Translations under genes and position numbers: made by a program | In this document: positions 44,829-54,200 of the stretch, piece after piece | Position numbering within the stretch: the stretch's first letter is position 1 | Layout: every line of letters starts with the position of its first letter | The notes under the pieces: model-generated | The model's input: only the letters and a program-made list of their open reading frames with translations | What the model was told of the DNA's origin: nothing | Databases searched by the model: none | Assembly (NCBI RefSeq): GCF_009295825.1 | Contig: NZ_WHKF01000001.1 | Location: 62,001 to 126,000 of the forward strand | Length of the DNA: 64,000 nucleotides | DNA from: Marinifilum sp. N1E240 | GTDB taxonomy: Bacteria > Bacteroidota > Bacteroidia > Bacteroidales > Marinifilaceae | Reading direction: 5' to 3'

Positions 44829-47051
44829 ATGTCATCAACTCATAATTCACAAAAATTTGGAACGGCTCCTGTTTTTTTTACCGCAATTTCTACCATTTTG
44901 GGTGCTATTTTATTTTTACGATTTGGTTATGCTGTTGGAAATGTTGGTTTTTGGGGAGTGATATTTATTATTTTGTTGGGACACGCTGTAACTATTCCAA
45001 CTGCCTTTGCGATTTCCGAAATTGCAACAAATAAGCGTGTAGAAGGCGGAGGAGAATATTTCATTATATCACGTTCATTCGGGTTAAATGTTGGAGCAAC
45101 AATTGGGATTGCACTTTTTATGTCTCAGGCAATTAGCGTAGCATTTTATATCATTGCTTTTACAGAAGCATTTGAACCTATTTTTAATTGGCTAAGGGAA
45201 ACATATGGATACGATCTTCCTCGTCAGGTAGTAAGTGTACCGGCTATGTTATTACTTTCTATCTTAATTCTTAAAAAAGGAGCCAATTTGGGTGTTAAAG
45301 CTCTTTATTTCGTTGTTGCCATTTTATTTGCCTCATTAATATTATTCTTTTTAGGAAAGACAGAATATTCTGCTGTTAGCAACTTCAATTTATTGAATGC
45401 TGATTTTCGAAACTCTGATAATTTCTTCATTGTGTTTGCAATAATATTTCCGGCGTTTACGGGAATGACTGCTGGTGTTGGATTATCGGGAGATTTAAAA
45501 AATCCTTCAAAATCTATTCCCTTGGGTACAACTGCGGCTACAGTAATTGGCATGATCATCTACTTTTTCATCGTTTATAAATTAGCGGGATCGGCAAGTA
45601 GTGAAGATTTAGTAGCAAATCAATTAATCATGTCTAAGATTGCTCTTGGTGGTGCAGTTGTGATTCCTTTAGGATTAGCCGCTTCAACCATTTCATCGGC
45701 TTTAGGTTCTGTAATGGTTGCACCTAGGACATTACAAGCGCTCTCAATTGATAAATCGTTTCCATCAAAAGGAGTAAATAAATGGCTCTCGAAAGGACGA
45801 GTTTCCGATAATGAACCTATTAATGCTTCATTGGTTACCTGTATAATTGCGATGATATTTGTAGTGTTGGGAGATGTGAATGCTGTCGCAGAAATTATTT
45901 CGATGTTCTTTATGCTTACCTATGGAGCTCTTTGTCTAATATCTTTTTTGAATCATTTTGGTTCTTCGCCTAGTTATCGTCCATCATTTAAATCAAAATG
46001 GTTTTTATCCCTAATCGGATTTTGGATTTCAATATGGGTAATGTTTAAAATAAATACTTTATATGCCTTTAGTGCCGTTGTGCTAATGACTTTGATCTAT
46101 TTGTATATTAACAGATATCACAAACATAGAAATGGCTTGGAGTCCATTTTCTTGAATTCTCTTTATCAATTGAATCGAAATATGCAGGTTTTTTTACAAA
46201 AAGCTGGGAAACGAAAGGTGAGGGAATGGCGACCAAGTGCAATATGTATATCAAAGGATTCTTTTGAACGAGATACTGCCTTTAAATTGTTGAACTGGAT
46301 TTCGTATAAATACGGATTTGGAACCTATTTACACAGAATTGAAGGCTATTATTCAAAAGCTACATATTCTCAATCGCAGGAAGAACTGCATAAGCTTATC
46401 AATAGTTTTGATAAAATGGAAAATCATGTGTACGTTGATACGATAATTTCTCCATCTTACACATCAGCTATAGCTCAAGCTATACAATTACCTGGAATTG
46501 CGGGTATGGAAAATAACATGGTGATATTTGAATTTGATAAAGACAATCCAGATCGATTAGATCTGATTATTGAGAATTACTCTTTGGCTAAAGCAGGAAA
46601 TTTTGATTTCTGTATTTTAGGTAGTGCACGACGAAAATTCAATTATAAGAATAATATCCATGTTTGGATTAAATCTTCGGATACCGATAATGCAAATCTC
46701 ATGATATTATTGAGCTTTATAATAGGTGGTCATCCCGATTGGAATAAGGCTGATATTAAAATCTTTAATATTTGTAAAGAGGAACAAGCATCAGAAACTC
46801 GCAAACAACTTGATGATCTTGTTGTATCTGGTAGGTTACCAATTACCAATTCCAATATCGAAATCATTCATGAACAAATAGATGTGTCTTCCCGTGAATT
46901 AATTAATAAACGATCAGCTGATGCTGGTTTAACTATTATTGGTTTTAGAGGAGAATCATTAAAACACGAAAAATCTGGTTTGTTTACAGGCTACCAAGAG
47001 ATAGGAAATATACTTTTTATCAATTCAAATAGCCAGAAGACCATAGATTGA
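44829..47051 (+). CDS. APC-superfamily cation-chloride-cotransporter-like permease (SLC12-like)
   Basis: The ATG at 44829 (MSSTHNSQKFGTAPVFFTAIST) gives 740 aa; the upstream ATG at 44781 is less typical. About 12 membrane helices fill residues 10-430. Typical are STILGAILFLRFGYAVGNVG (TM1 unwound-helix Gly pair) and FPAFTGMTAGVGLSGDLKNPSKSIP. A cytoplasmic domain of about 290 residues follows, as in SLC12 transporters. Probable Na/K/Cl or amino-acid cotransport; the ion specificity is not readable. It fits a marine salt-adapted host. Confidence 0.85.
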   Translation: MSSTHNSQKFGTAPVFFTAISTILGAILFLRFGYAVGNVGFWGVIFIILLGHAVTIPTAFAISEIATNKRVEGGGEYFIISRSFGLNVGATIGIALFMSQAISVAFYIIAFTEAFEPIFNWLRETYGYDLPRQVVSVPAMLLLSILILKKGANLGVKALYFVVAILFASLILFFLGKTEYSAVSNFNLLNADFRNSDNFFIVFAIIFPAFTGMTAGVGLSGDLKNPSKSIPLGTTAATVIGMIIYFFIVYKLAGSASSEDLVANQLIMSKIALGGAVVIPLGLAASTISSALGSVMVAPRTLQALSIDKSFPSKGVNKWLSKGRVSDNEPINASLVTCIIAMIFVVLGDVNAVAEIISMFFMLTYGALCLISFLNHFGSSPSYRPSFKSKWFLSLIGFWISIWVMFKINTLYAFSAVVLMTLIYLYINRYHKHRNGLESIFLNSLYQLNRNMQVFLQKAGKRKVREWRPSAICISKDSFERDTAFKLLNWISYKYGFGTYLHRIEGYYSKATYSQSQEELHKLINSFDKMENHVYVDTIISPSYTSAIAQAIQLPGIAGMENNMVIFEFDKDNPDRLDLIIENYSLAKAGNFDFCILGSARRKFNYKNNIHVWIKSSDTDNANLMILLSFIIGGHPDWNKADIKIFNICKEEQASETRKQLDDLVVSGRLPITNSNIEIIHEQIDVSSRELINKRSADAGLTIIGFRGESLKHEKSGLFTGYQEIGNILFINSNSQKTID

Positions 47052-47060
47052 CAAAATAAA

Positions 47061-47086
47061 AAAGTCCGGGAACCACCCCGGACTTT
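47061..47086 (+). terminator. Terminator after the SLC12-like gene
   Basis: AAAGTCCGGG (47061-47070) pairs perfectly with CCCGGACTTT (47077-47086) around AACCAC. The T-run after it is short on the + strand, so strength is uncertain. Confidence 0.65.
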
Positions 47087-47277
47087 ACTCTAACCCATTT
47101 TAATCTATGAAAACCTAATCCTCTCGGAAAGGATGGTACAAAAGTATGCATTCTTACAATTCTGAATATTTAAAAGTTGTTAAATAAGGTTAAATACACG
47201 GATTTATAAGGAATTGAGTAGGAGTAGAAATAAAAAGCGGCTACAGCATAAATGCCATAACCGCCTTGATTTGAGGG

Positions 47278-47351
47278 TGGAGAGTACCGGAATCGAACCG
47301 GTGACCTTTTGACTGCCAGTCAAATGCTCTAGCCAACTGAGCTAACCCCCC
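47278..47351 (-). tRNA. tRNA-Ala(GGC)
   Basis: 74 nt. On the minus strand GGGGGGT pairs with ACTCTCC in the acceptor, which includes the G3-U70 wobble that identifies tRNA-Ala. The anticodon loop is CTGGCAG with anticodon GGC (Ala). D-arm AGCTCAGTTGGCTAGAGC and T-arm ACCGGTTCGATTCCGGT are normal. The discriminator is A; CCA is not encoded. Confidence 0.96.
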
Positions 47352-47932
47352 ATTTAATTGTTTAGTGAAAAGAATTTAGTATCATTTCAATTTAAATCAG
47401 AATAATACAAGATTCTTAAGCGGCTGCAAATATAAATTAAAATTGAAGATTTGAAAGACAGATTTTAATGTATTTTACGAATAAGCAAACATTTTTAAGT
47501 ATTCTACGTAAGGGAATTAGAGAGTGGAGAATCTATTTTAGTTCGAAAAATTGTTTGTCAATAGACAATTGATTGGTAGCAATGTATAGTGTGTGTATAG
47601 GTAGGATGAGTTCGGACAACATAGATTTTTCACTCTTCTGGTATAAAAAATCTAATTTAGAATGGCTTTAAAGAAAAAATGGACTAAATTTATAGTTGAT
47701 TTATTTACAGTAGGTTTATCTCTATTAAGATAGAGGCATTTAATAGATTATTACCAATAGAATTTCACTTACTTAAGTATTGGTTATCAAATTTTCAAAC
47801 CTTAAAAAATGGTTTGACCGTTATTTTTCTATCTTTATGCCTCAAATATTTTCGGAAAGTATAGTATTTTGATTATAAAATTGAATTACTTACTTTTAAG
47901 CGCTGAATTTAAAAGAAAATTAAAAGAAGATT
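47352..47932. other. Intergenic region between tRNA-Ala and tonB
   Basis: About 580 bases without a supported gene. It carries the tRNA-Ala promoter on the minus strand and must carry the tonB promoter on the plus strand. For tonB the best near-match is TATCTTTA at 47829-47836, not a perfect box. The rest is AT-rich without structure. Confidence 0.5.
47427..47456 (-). promoter_or_regulatory. Promoter of tRNA-Ala
   Basis: Minus strand TTTC (47456-47453), 18 bases, TATATTTG (47434-47427). The -7 box is perfect and the -33 box matches 3 of 4. The leader before the tRNA is about 70 bases. Confidence 0.6.
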
Positions 47933-48616
47933 ATGGAAGTTAAGAAGTCACCTAAAGCAGATCTTGAAAATAAGAGAGGTCTCTTTCTTGAGATTGGTCT
48001 GGCCTTGACTCTTCTGTTTGTTTTTGCTGCATTCGAATGGCGTGTAGATTCTTCGGAAGCTACAGGTTTAGAAGATCAGCAAGAGATGGAGGCTGAAGAG
48101 GAAATGATTCCTGTTACCAGACAAGAACCTGTTAAGCCACCACCACCACCACCACCAGCACCTAAAGTTGCTGATGTTTTGGAAATCGTGGATAACGATG
48201 AAGAAATTGAGGATGAATTGGAAATTGAAGACTCCGATGCAGATATGGATGAAGAAGTTGAAATCCAGGTTGTAGAAGAGGAAGAAGAAGAAGATGAAGC
48301 TCAGGTATTCGTTATTGTAGAGGATATGCCGGAATTTCCAGGAGGACAGCTTGAATTACAAAAATGGATTGCAAAATCAATCAAGTATCCTGTTATTGCA
48401 CAGGAAAATGGTATCACCGGACGTGTATTCGTTACTTTTGTTGTAAACAAAGTGGGTGGTGTAGAGCAAGTTCGCGTTGTACGTGGAGTTGACCCATCTC
48501 TTGATAAAGAAGCGATTCGTGTAATCAATAAGATGCCAAAGTGGAAGCCTGGTAAGCAGCGTGGTAAAGCTGTAAAGGTATCTTATACTGTGCCAATCAA
48601 CTTCCAATTACAGTAA
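47933..48616 (+). CDS. tonB: Energy transducer TonB
   Basis: 227 aa. One N-terminal helix at residues ~16-37 (LFLEIGLALTLLFVFAAFEW) lies in the inner membrane. A proline run of seven (KPPPPPPPAP) and a long acidic linker (residues 85-125) span the periplasm. A C-terminal TonB domain follows, with YPVIAQENGITGRVFVTFVV and a characteristic final strand VSYTVPINFQLQ. It transfers proton-motive energy to outer-membrane receptors. ExbB/ExbD are not adjacent, and no receptor is in the window. The polyproline run may require EF-P. Confidence 0.93.
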   Translation: MEVKKSPKADLENKRGLFLEIGLALTLLFVFAAFEWRVDSSEATGLEDQQEMEAEEEMIPVTRQEPVKPPPPPPPAPKVADVLEIVDNDEEIEDELEIEDSDADMDEEVEIQVVEEEEEEDEAQVFVIVEDMPEFPGGQLELQKWIAKSIKYPVIAQENGITGRVFVTFVVNKVGGVEQVRVVRGVDPSLDKEAIRVINKMPKWKPGKQRGKAVKVSYTVPINFQLQ

Positions 48617-48638
48617 ATTAATTTTTTTACTACCATAT

Positions 48639-48672
48639 AAAGAGGTTCTGAATTATTCGGAACCTCTTTTTT
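48639..48672 (+). terminator. Terminator of tonB
   Basis: AAAGAGGTTC (48639-48648) pairs with GAACCTCTTT (48660-48669), followed by T residues. It lies 22 bases past the stop. Confidence 0.8.
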
Positions 48673-48781
48673 GTGTTCGGTAACGAAAGCTTTGTGGAAT
48701 AATGCTTACTTTTGCAATTAGCTTTCAAGAATTTATGGAATAAATGAAAGTTGTTAGTTTTTAATTTCCTAAATTGATTAA

Positions 48782-50008
48782 ATGGGAGACTACCTTACTA
48801 CGAAGAGAGAAACGGAAAAAGCAGTTTTGATTGGTGTAATTGATCAATCAAAAAATATGACTGCCCAAGAGGTTGATGAATATCTTGCTGAATTAGATTT
48901 TTTAGCTTTAACAGCAGGAGCAACAACAATAAAAAGATTTACTCAAAAATTAGATTATCCTAATCCTAAAACCTTTGTTGGAACAGGAAAATTGGATGAA
49001 ATAAAGAGATTTTTAGAAGCTGATGATGAAGTTGGATTGGTGATTTTTGATGATGAATTGTCTCCAACGCAACTTCGTAATGTTGAGCGGATATTAGAAA
49101 GAAAAGTGCTGGATAGAACCAATCTAATTCTTGATATTTTTGCAAGTAGAGCACAAACTGCGCATGCAAAAACACAAGTAGAATTGGCTCAGTATCAATA
49201 TTTGTTACCGCGTTTAACACGAATGTGGACTCACCTTGAGCGCCAGCGAGGTGGTATTGGAATGCGTGGTCCAGGAGAAACTCAGATCGAGACTGACCGA
49301 AGAATAATTTTAGATAAAATTTCTAAATTAAAGCAAGATCTTGTTAGGATTGACAAACAAAAGGCAACTCAAAGAAAGAATCGTGGTAAATTGGTTCGTG
49401 TAGCTCTTGTTGGTTACACAAATGTTGGGAAATCAACTATCATGAATATGTTGAGTAAATCAGAAGTGTTTGCTGAGAATAAGCTGTTTGCGACTCTGGA
49501 TACAACTGTTCGTAAGGTGGTTATTCAAAATGTTCCATTCTTGTTAGCAGATACTGTTGGGTTCATTAGAAAACTTCCTCACCATCTGGTTGAATCGTTC
49601 AAATCTACCCTTGATGAGGTACGAGAAGCTGACGTAATACTTCATGTTGTGGATATTTCTCATCCTAATTTCGAAGATCATATTAAAGTGGTAAATGAAA
49701 CCATGGCTGAGATTGATAAACAGGAGAAACCAAGATTTTTGGTCTTTAATAAGATTGATGCATTTACATACGTAAAGAAAGATGAGGATGATCTTTTGCC
49801 AAAAACACGAGAAAATTATAGTTTGGATGAATTAAAACAAATGTGGATTGCCAAGGGAGAAACTCCTTGTTTGTTTATTTCGGCTATAGAAAAGGAAAAT
49901 ATTGAAGAGTTTAGAGAGAAAGTTTATGGTGTAATTCGTGAAATTCACTCGGCTAGATTTCCTTACAACGATTTTCTTTATCAGGATTATTCTAACTTAA
50001 TGGATTAG
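48782..50008 (+). CDS. hflX: Ribosome-associated GTPase HflX
   Basis: 408 aa. The N-terminal HflX domain has GTGKLDEIK. A coiled linker contains GPGETQIETDRR, the HflX signature. The GTPase domain has G1 LVGYTNVGKST, G3 ADTVGFI and G4 FNKID. HflX splits stalled or hibernating ribosomes under stress. A perfect TACTTTTG box at 48707-48714 could be its -7 element, without a matching -33. Monocistronic, ended by the terminator shared with asd. Confidence 0.95.
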   Translation: MGDYLTTKRETEKAVLIGVIDQSKNMTAQEVDEYLAELDFLALTAGATTIKRFTQKLDYPNPKTFVGTGKLDEIKRFLEADDEVGLVIFDDELSPTQLRNVERILERKVLDRTNLILDIFASRAQTAHAKTQVELAQYQYLLPRLTRMWTHLERQRGGIGMRGPGETQIETDRRIILDKISKLKQDLVRIDKQKATQRKNRGKLVRVALVGYTNVGKSTIMNMLSKSEVFAENKLFATLDTTVRKVVIQNVPFLLADTVGFIRKLPHHLVESFKSTLDEVREADVILHVVDISHPNFEDHIKVVNETMAEIDKQEKPRFLVFNKIDAFTYVKKDEDDLLPKTRENYSLDELKQMWIAKGETPCLFISAIEKENIEEFREKVYGVIREIHSARFPYNDFLYQDYSNLMD

Positions 50009-50100
50009 TTTAAATTATTGATAATTTGGAATGTAGCTTTGCTTTAAGTTAACATGCGAACTCTTATGTATCTAATTGTTCGTATGGTTATTCGCATAAA

Positions 50101-50132
50101 AAACCCGATGATTTGCATCGGGTTTATTTTTT
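50101..50132. terminator. Bidirectional terminator between hflX and asd
   Basis: AAACCCGATG (50101-50110) pairs perfectly with CATCGGGTTT (50116-50125) around ATTTG. T-runs flank it on both strands. The genes are convergent. Confidence 0.85.
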
Positions 50133-50135
50133 GTT

Positions 50136-51125
50136 TTAAACTAGTTCATGTTTGGCTAGATATTCTGCAATTTGAACAGCATTAGTAGCAGCACCTTTTC
50201 TTAGATTATCAGCAACAACCCACATATTTAGTGTGTTTGGATTTGAGAAATCTCGTCTAATCCTACCAACAAAAACTTCATCTTTATCGTGAGAATATTT
50301 AGGCATTGGATATTCGTTTTCATCCAAATTATCCTGAACTATGATTCCATCTGTTTCACTTAGAATTTTTCTCACATTTTCCAATTCAAAATCTTTCGCA
50401 AACTCAATATTTACCGATTCTGAATGACCACCAACAACAGGAACTCTAACAGCTGTAGCTGTAACTCTTATACTATCGTCTTTTAGAATTTTTTTGGTTT
50501 CATTAACCAGTTTCATTTCTTCTTTTGTGTAGCCATTTTCGGTAAACACATCACAATGAGGAAGGCAATTCTTATCAATTTCATATGGATAAGCTTTTTC
50601 ACCTTCAACTCCTGATCTTTCATTTTCTAATTGCTCAACAGCCTTTACACCAGTTCCAGTAATGGATTGATAAGTAGAAATAACCAAACGCTCCATTTTA
50701 TAATGTTTGTGTAAAGGAGCCAAAGCAACTACCAATTGAATGGTAGAGCAATTTGGATTGGCAATAATTTTATCTTCCTTGCTTAATTCTGATGCATTAA
50801 TTTCCGGAACAACCAATTTTTTACTCTCATCCATTCTCCAAGCGGAAGAATTGTCCACAACTGTGGTTCCAACTTTCGCAAATTCAGGTGCCCATTTTAA
50901 AGAAGTATCTCCACCAGCTGAAAAAATTGCAATTTGTGGTTTTAGATTAATTGCATCCTTCATACCAATTACTTTGTACTTCTTGCCATTAAAGGCAACT
51001 TCTTTACCAACAGATCTTTCGCTGGCAACAGGGAATAATTCACTAACTGGAAAATTTCTTTCTTCCAAAACATCCAGTATTTTCTGACCTACAAGACCTG
51101 TAGCTCCTACAACTGCAATCCTCAT
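50136..51125 (-). CDS. asd: Aspartate-semialdehyde dehydrogenase
   Basis: 329 aa. The N-terminal NADP-binding motif is VVGATGLVGQKIL. The catalytic Cys126 is in IANPNCSTIQ. The later motif VPVVGGHSESVNIEF holds the His. The enzyme makes aspartate semialdehyde for lysine/DAP, methionine and threonine synthesis. The shared C-terminus (GAATNAVQIAEYL) is typical of the bacterial type. It starts 95 bases from the divergent giant gene. Confidence 0.96.
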   Translation of the reverse strand: MRIAVVGATGLVGQKILDVLEERNFPVSELFPVASERSVGKEVAFNGKKYKVIGMKDAINLKPQIAIFSAGGDTSLKWAPEFAKVGTTVVDNSSAWRMDESKKLVVPEINASELSKEDKIIANPNCSTIQLVVALAPLHKHYKMERLVISTYQSITGTGVKAVEQLENERSGVEGEKAYPYEIDKNCLPHCDVFTENGYTKEEMKLVNETKKILKDDSIRVTATAVRVPVVGGHSESVNIEFAKDFELENVRKILSETDGIIVQDNLDENEYPMPKYSHDKDEVFVGRIRRDFSNPNTLNMWVVADNLRKGAATNAVQIAEYLAKHELV

Positions 51126-51220
51126 AACATAATAATGCTTTAATTACTTGATTAATAATATGGTTATAGTTAAATTAGCTTTTAGTCAAAAAAGCAAATC
51201 AAATTTAATTGTAATTTTCC

Positions 51221-54200
51221 ATGAAAAAAACTCTTTCTCTGAAATTGTTCTTTGTCTTAATTTTACTGGGGAATTGTGGGGTGTATGCTGATGAGATATG
51301 GAATAAAGATTTTTCTGACAATTTAAATAAGGGATATTGGGGTACAAATTCCGATTTGTCAGGTGTTACCGATTGGACATTGGATGTTTCCAATTGTATT
51401 CTTGAAAATGATGATGATTACGTAAAAGTTGTTGAAACGAGCGAAGGTAGATTTGAAGCTGTAGATTGTGATGGCGAGGCTATTTGGCAAAGTGAGAGTA
51501 TTGATATTTCTAGCTTTACAAATTGCAGTATCTCCATTGTTGCGGCAGAGACAGGAACCTCAACTAATGATGAAAAATACATTAAATTTTACTACAAGCT
51601 AGATGGTGGGGAAGAAATAGCATTGGATAATAATGCGGTAAATATTGGAAATTGGGGAAGTGCTGAAGGAACATGTTCATTTATAAATGGAACAAGTTTG
51701 GTAATAGTCGTTCGCATGAACAACCCACTATCAAGCAATAAGGTTTATTTCGATGATATTTTGGTATCTGGAGAACCAATTGTTCCAGAAATGGATGAGT
51801 TGACAATACTAAAGTCAACAGATGATCCAATAAATCCACTATTAATAGATACAAAAATTGATACCAAAGAAGAAGCCATTACTTGTTTTAGATTTGCAAT
51901 CGACGAAACAAGTTCTGCAAGCGATGGAGAACCAACTCGCGTTTCGCGAATGACTTTTTTTAATGAAAATCCTGAAAATTCTTTAAACTGGGAAACTCAA
52001 TTGGGAGGATTTCTTTTTTCTCATTCAGGATCAGTTATAGAACCTCAAAATACGGTAATAACCAATGATTCGATTTATTTAGATTTTAACGAAGGACAAA
52101 TAGATGTTCCCGAAGGAGGAAGTTTGATTTTTGATATTAAAGTGTACTTAAATTCAAATGTATCGTTGAATGAAAATCAAACAATTCAGTTGAAGATTGG
52201 TGAGTATGCGAATGGTTTTAATGTTTATAGTGGAGGTTCAGGATTTAGTTCATCCAATGGAGAAATATCTTCGAATATTCATGCGATTTCTGTTGATGCT
52301 GAGGTTTTAGAATTTACAGAAATCCCATTTGAGATTGTACGAAATCAATATTTTTCAGTAAAATCTGAAGCAACTGATGTATTTGGAAATCTAGATGTTG
52401 ATCAGCAAAACATAGTAAACTTAAGTCTTAATAGTGGAACGGGAATTTTACGTTCAAATACTATTCTTGAAAAACCGTTAAAAAATGGATTTGTAGTTTT
52501 TGATTCTTTGCAATATGAAAATATAGAAAGCATAAGTTTAAAACTAATAGGTGAAGATTTAAAAGAAGTGATTTCTGATGAAATATTGGTATTGAATACA
52601 TTTGATTCGAATGTGATTCAATCGGTATGGACACCTTCAAACACAACAATCTCATCAACACAAGTTACAAAAGATGATCTTTTTGAAATATTTCGATTTA
52701 CAGTTGTTGATGGAGGTGATGATGGGCTACCTACTATTTTAAATAAAATGCTCATTAAAACTTCAAATGCCAATCAGGTTGATTTGAAGAAGAGCATTGA
52801 AAAAGTTTTTATACAAAATGCAGAAAAAGAACTAAAAGCTGATATTGAGATATCGAAAGATGAATTGATAATAAGTTTTGGTGAAGATGAAATAGGGAGA
52901 ATTATTGAAAGCGAAGGAGCGTCGGATTATTCCTTATTTGTCTATCTGAAAGAGGGAGAAACCATTGATGGAGAGAAGCTTCAGTTGAAAATAGAGCAAT
53001 CTTCGGCAGAATGGGAGACTTCAATTGAAGGAAGTGGTCTGAAATTTGAATTTTCAGAGGTGATTATTGGACCAGAATTTATTACCGAAGTTGAAGCTGT
53101 AAGAATGCGATTTGTAGAATTGCCTGATTATGTGCCATTTCAAAATGAATTTCAGATCGAAATTGAATTGGTTGACGAATATGAAAATCGAGATATCAAT
53201 TCTGATGATGAAATTGAACTTAGTTTGGCATCAGGTAATGGTGATTTGAGTTCTGTATCAGGATTAAATAAAACGAATGAAGGAGGTGTATATATTTGGA
53301 GTGATTTAATTTATAGTAAGGCAGAGATTTTTAATTTACAAGCGGAATCTGATGGGTTTAGCACCATTTTAAGCGACAATATTTCTTCTGTAGATAATGA
53401 TTCAGAAATCATTTTTTCAAGTCACAATCCAGCTCTTAAATTGAATCCTCTTGCTGTAAGTGATGAACTTTCACAGAGCGTACTAAAATTCAAGATTGTA
53501 GATTCAGGTTCTAATGATGACCTACCAACTATTTTAAATACGCTTAAATTCCATAAGGAAATTACTACGAATGATCTGAATTGGAACAAACACATTGCTG
53601 GTGCTATTCTCAAACAGAATAATATTGTCTTTGCTAAAACAAGCGATATAAATTCGAATTATATTCGATTCAATTCATCAAATGGACTTATTGAAATTCC
53701 CAATTCTACTGAATTAGAGTATGAATTGGCAATTTATTTCAGAAAAAGCCAATTGCCAGATAATGCAACGGTTCAAATAAGTATTCCAAAAGAGAATTTT
53801 GCTTGGAAAACAGGAAATCATAGTTCAGAACTGGTTGATGTATTAGATCAAAACATTATATCAGCTATTCATGAAGTAGATGTACTTGCGGATAGGTTGA
53901 GTATTATAAAAGTTCCTTTTTATATTACAGATAGTTTGGAAATTTTTGATCTTCAGGTTGCTACCTGCGATAAACATCAGAATATTGATTTAGATAAAAA
54001 TATCTCTTTCGAATTGAAAGCGAATAGTAACGATTTGATTTTTGATGATTCAAATACGGAAACGATAAATGGAATTGCGACTATAGGAGGTATAAATTAT
54101 TCAGGATCTTCAAATTTTTCCATTACAACTAAATCAGATCTAATACCTGATACTTGTAAGATTTTTGTTGGTACTCCAAGTGTTGATATTCAGGATAATT

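Noticed and set aside
47100-47160. Short ATG-initiated peptide (MKT) after the SLC12-like terminator
   Set aside because: Only a few codons, no supporting evidence for a leader peptide or attenuator.
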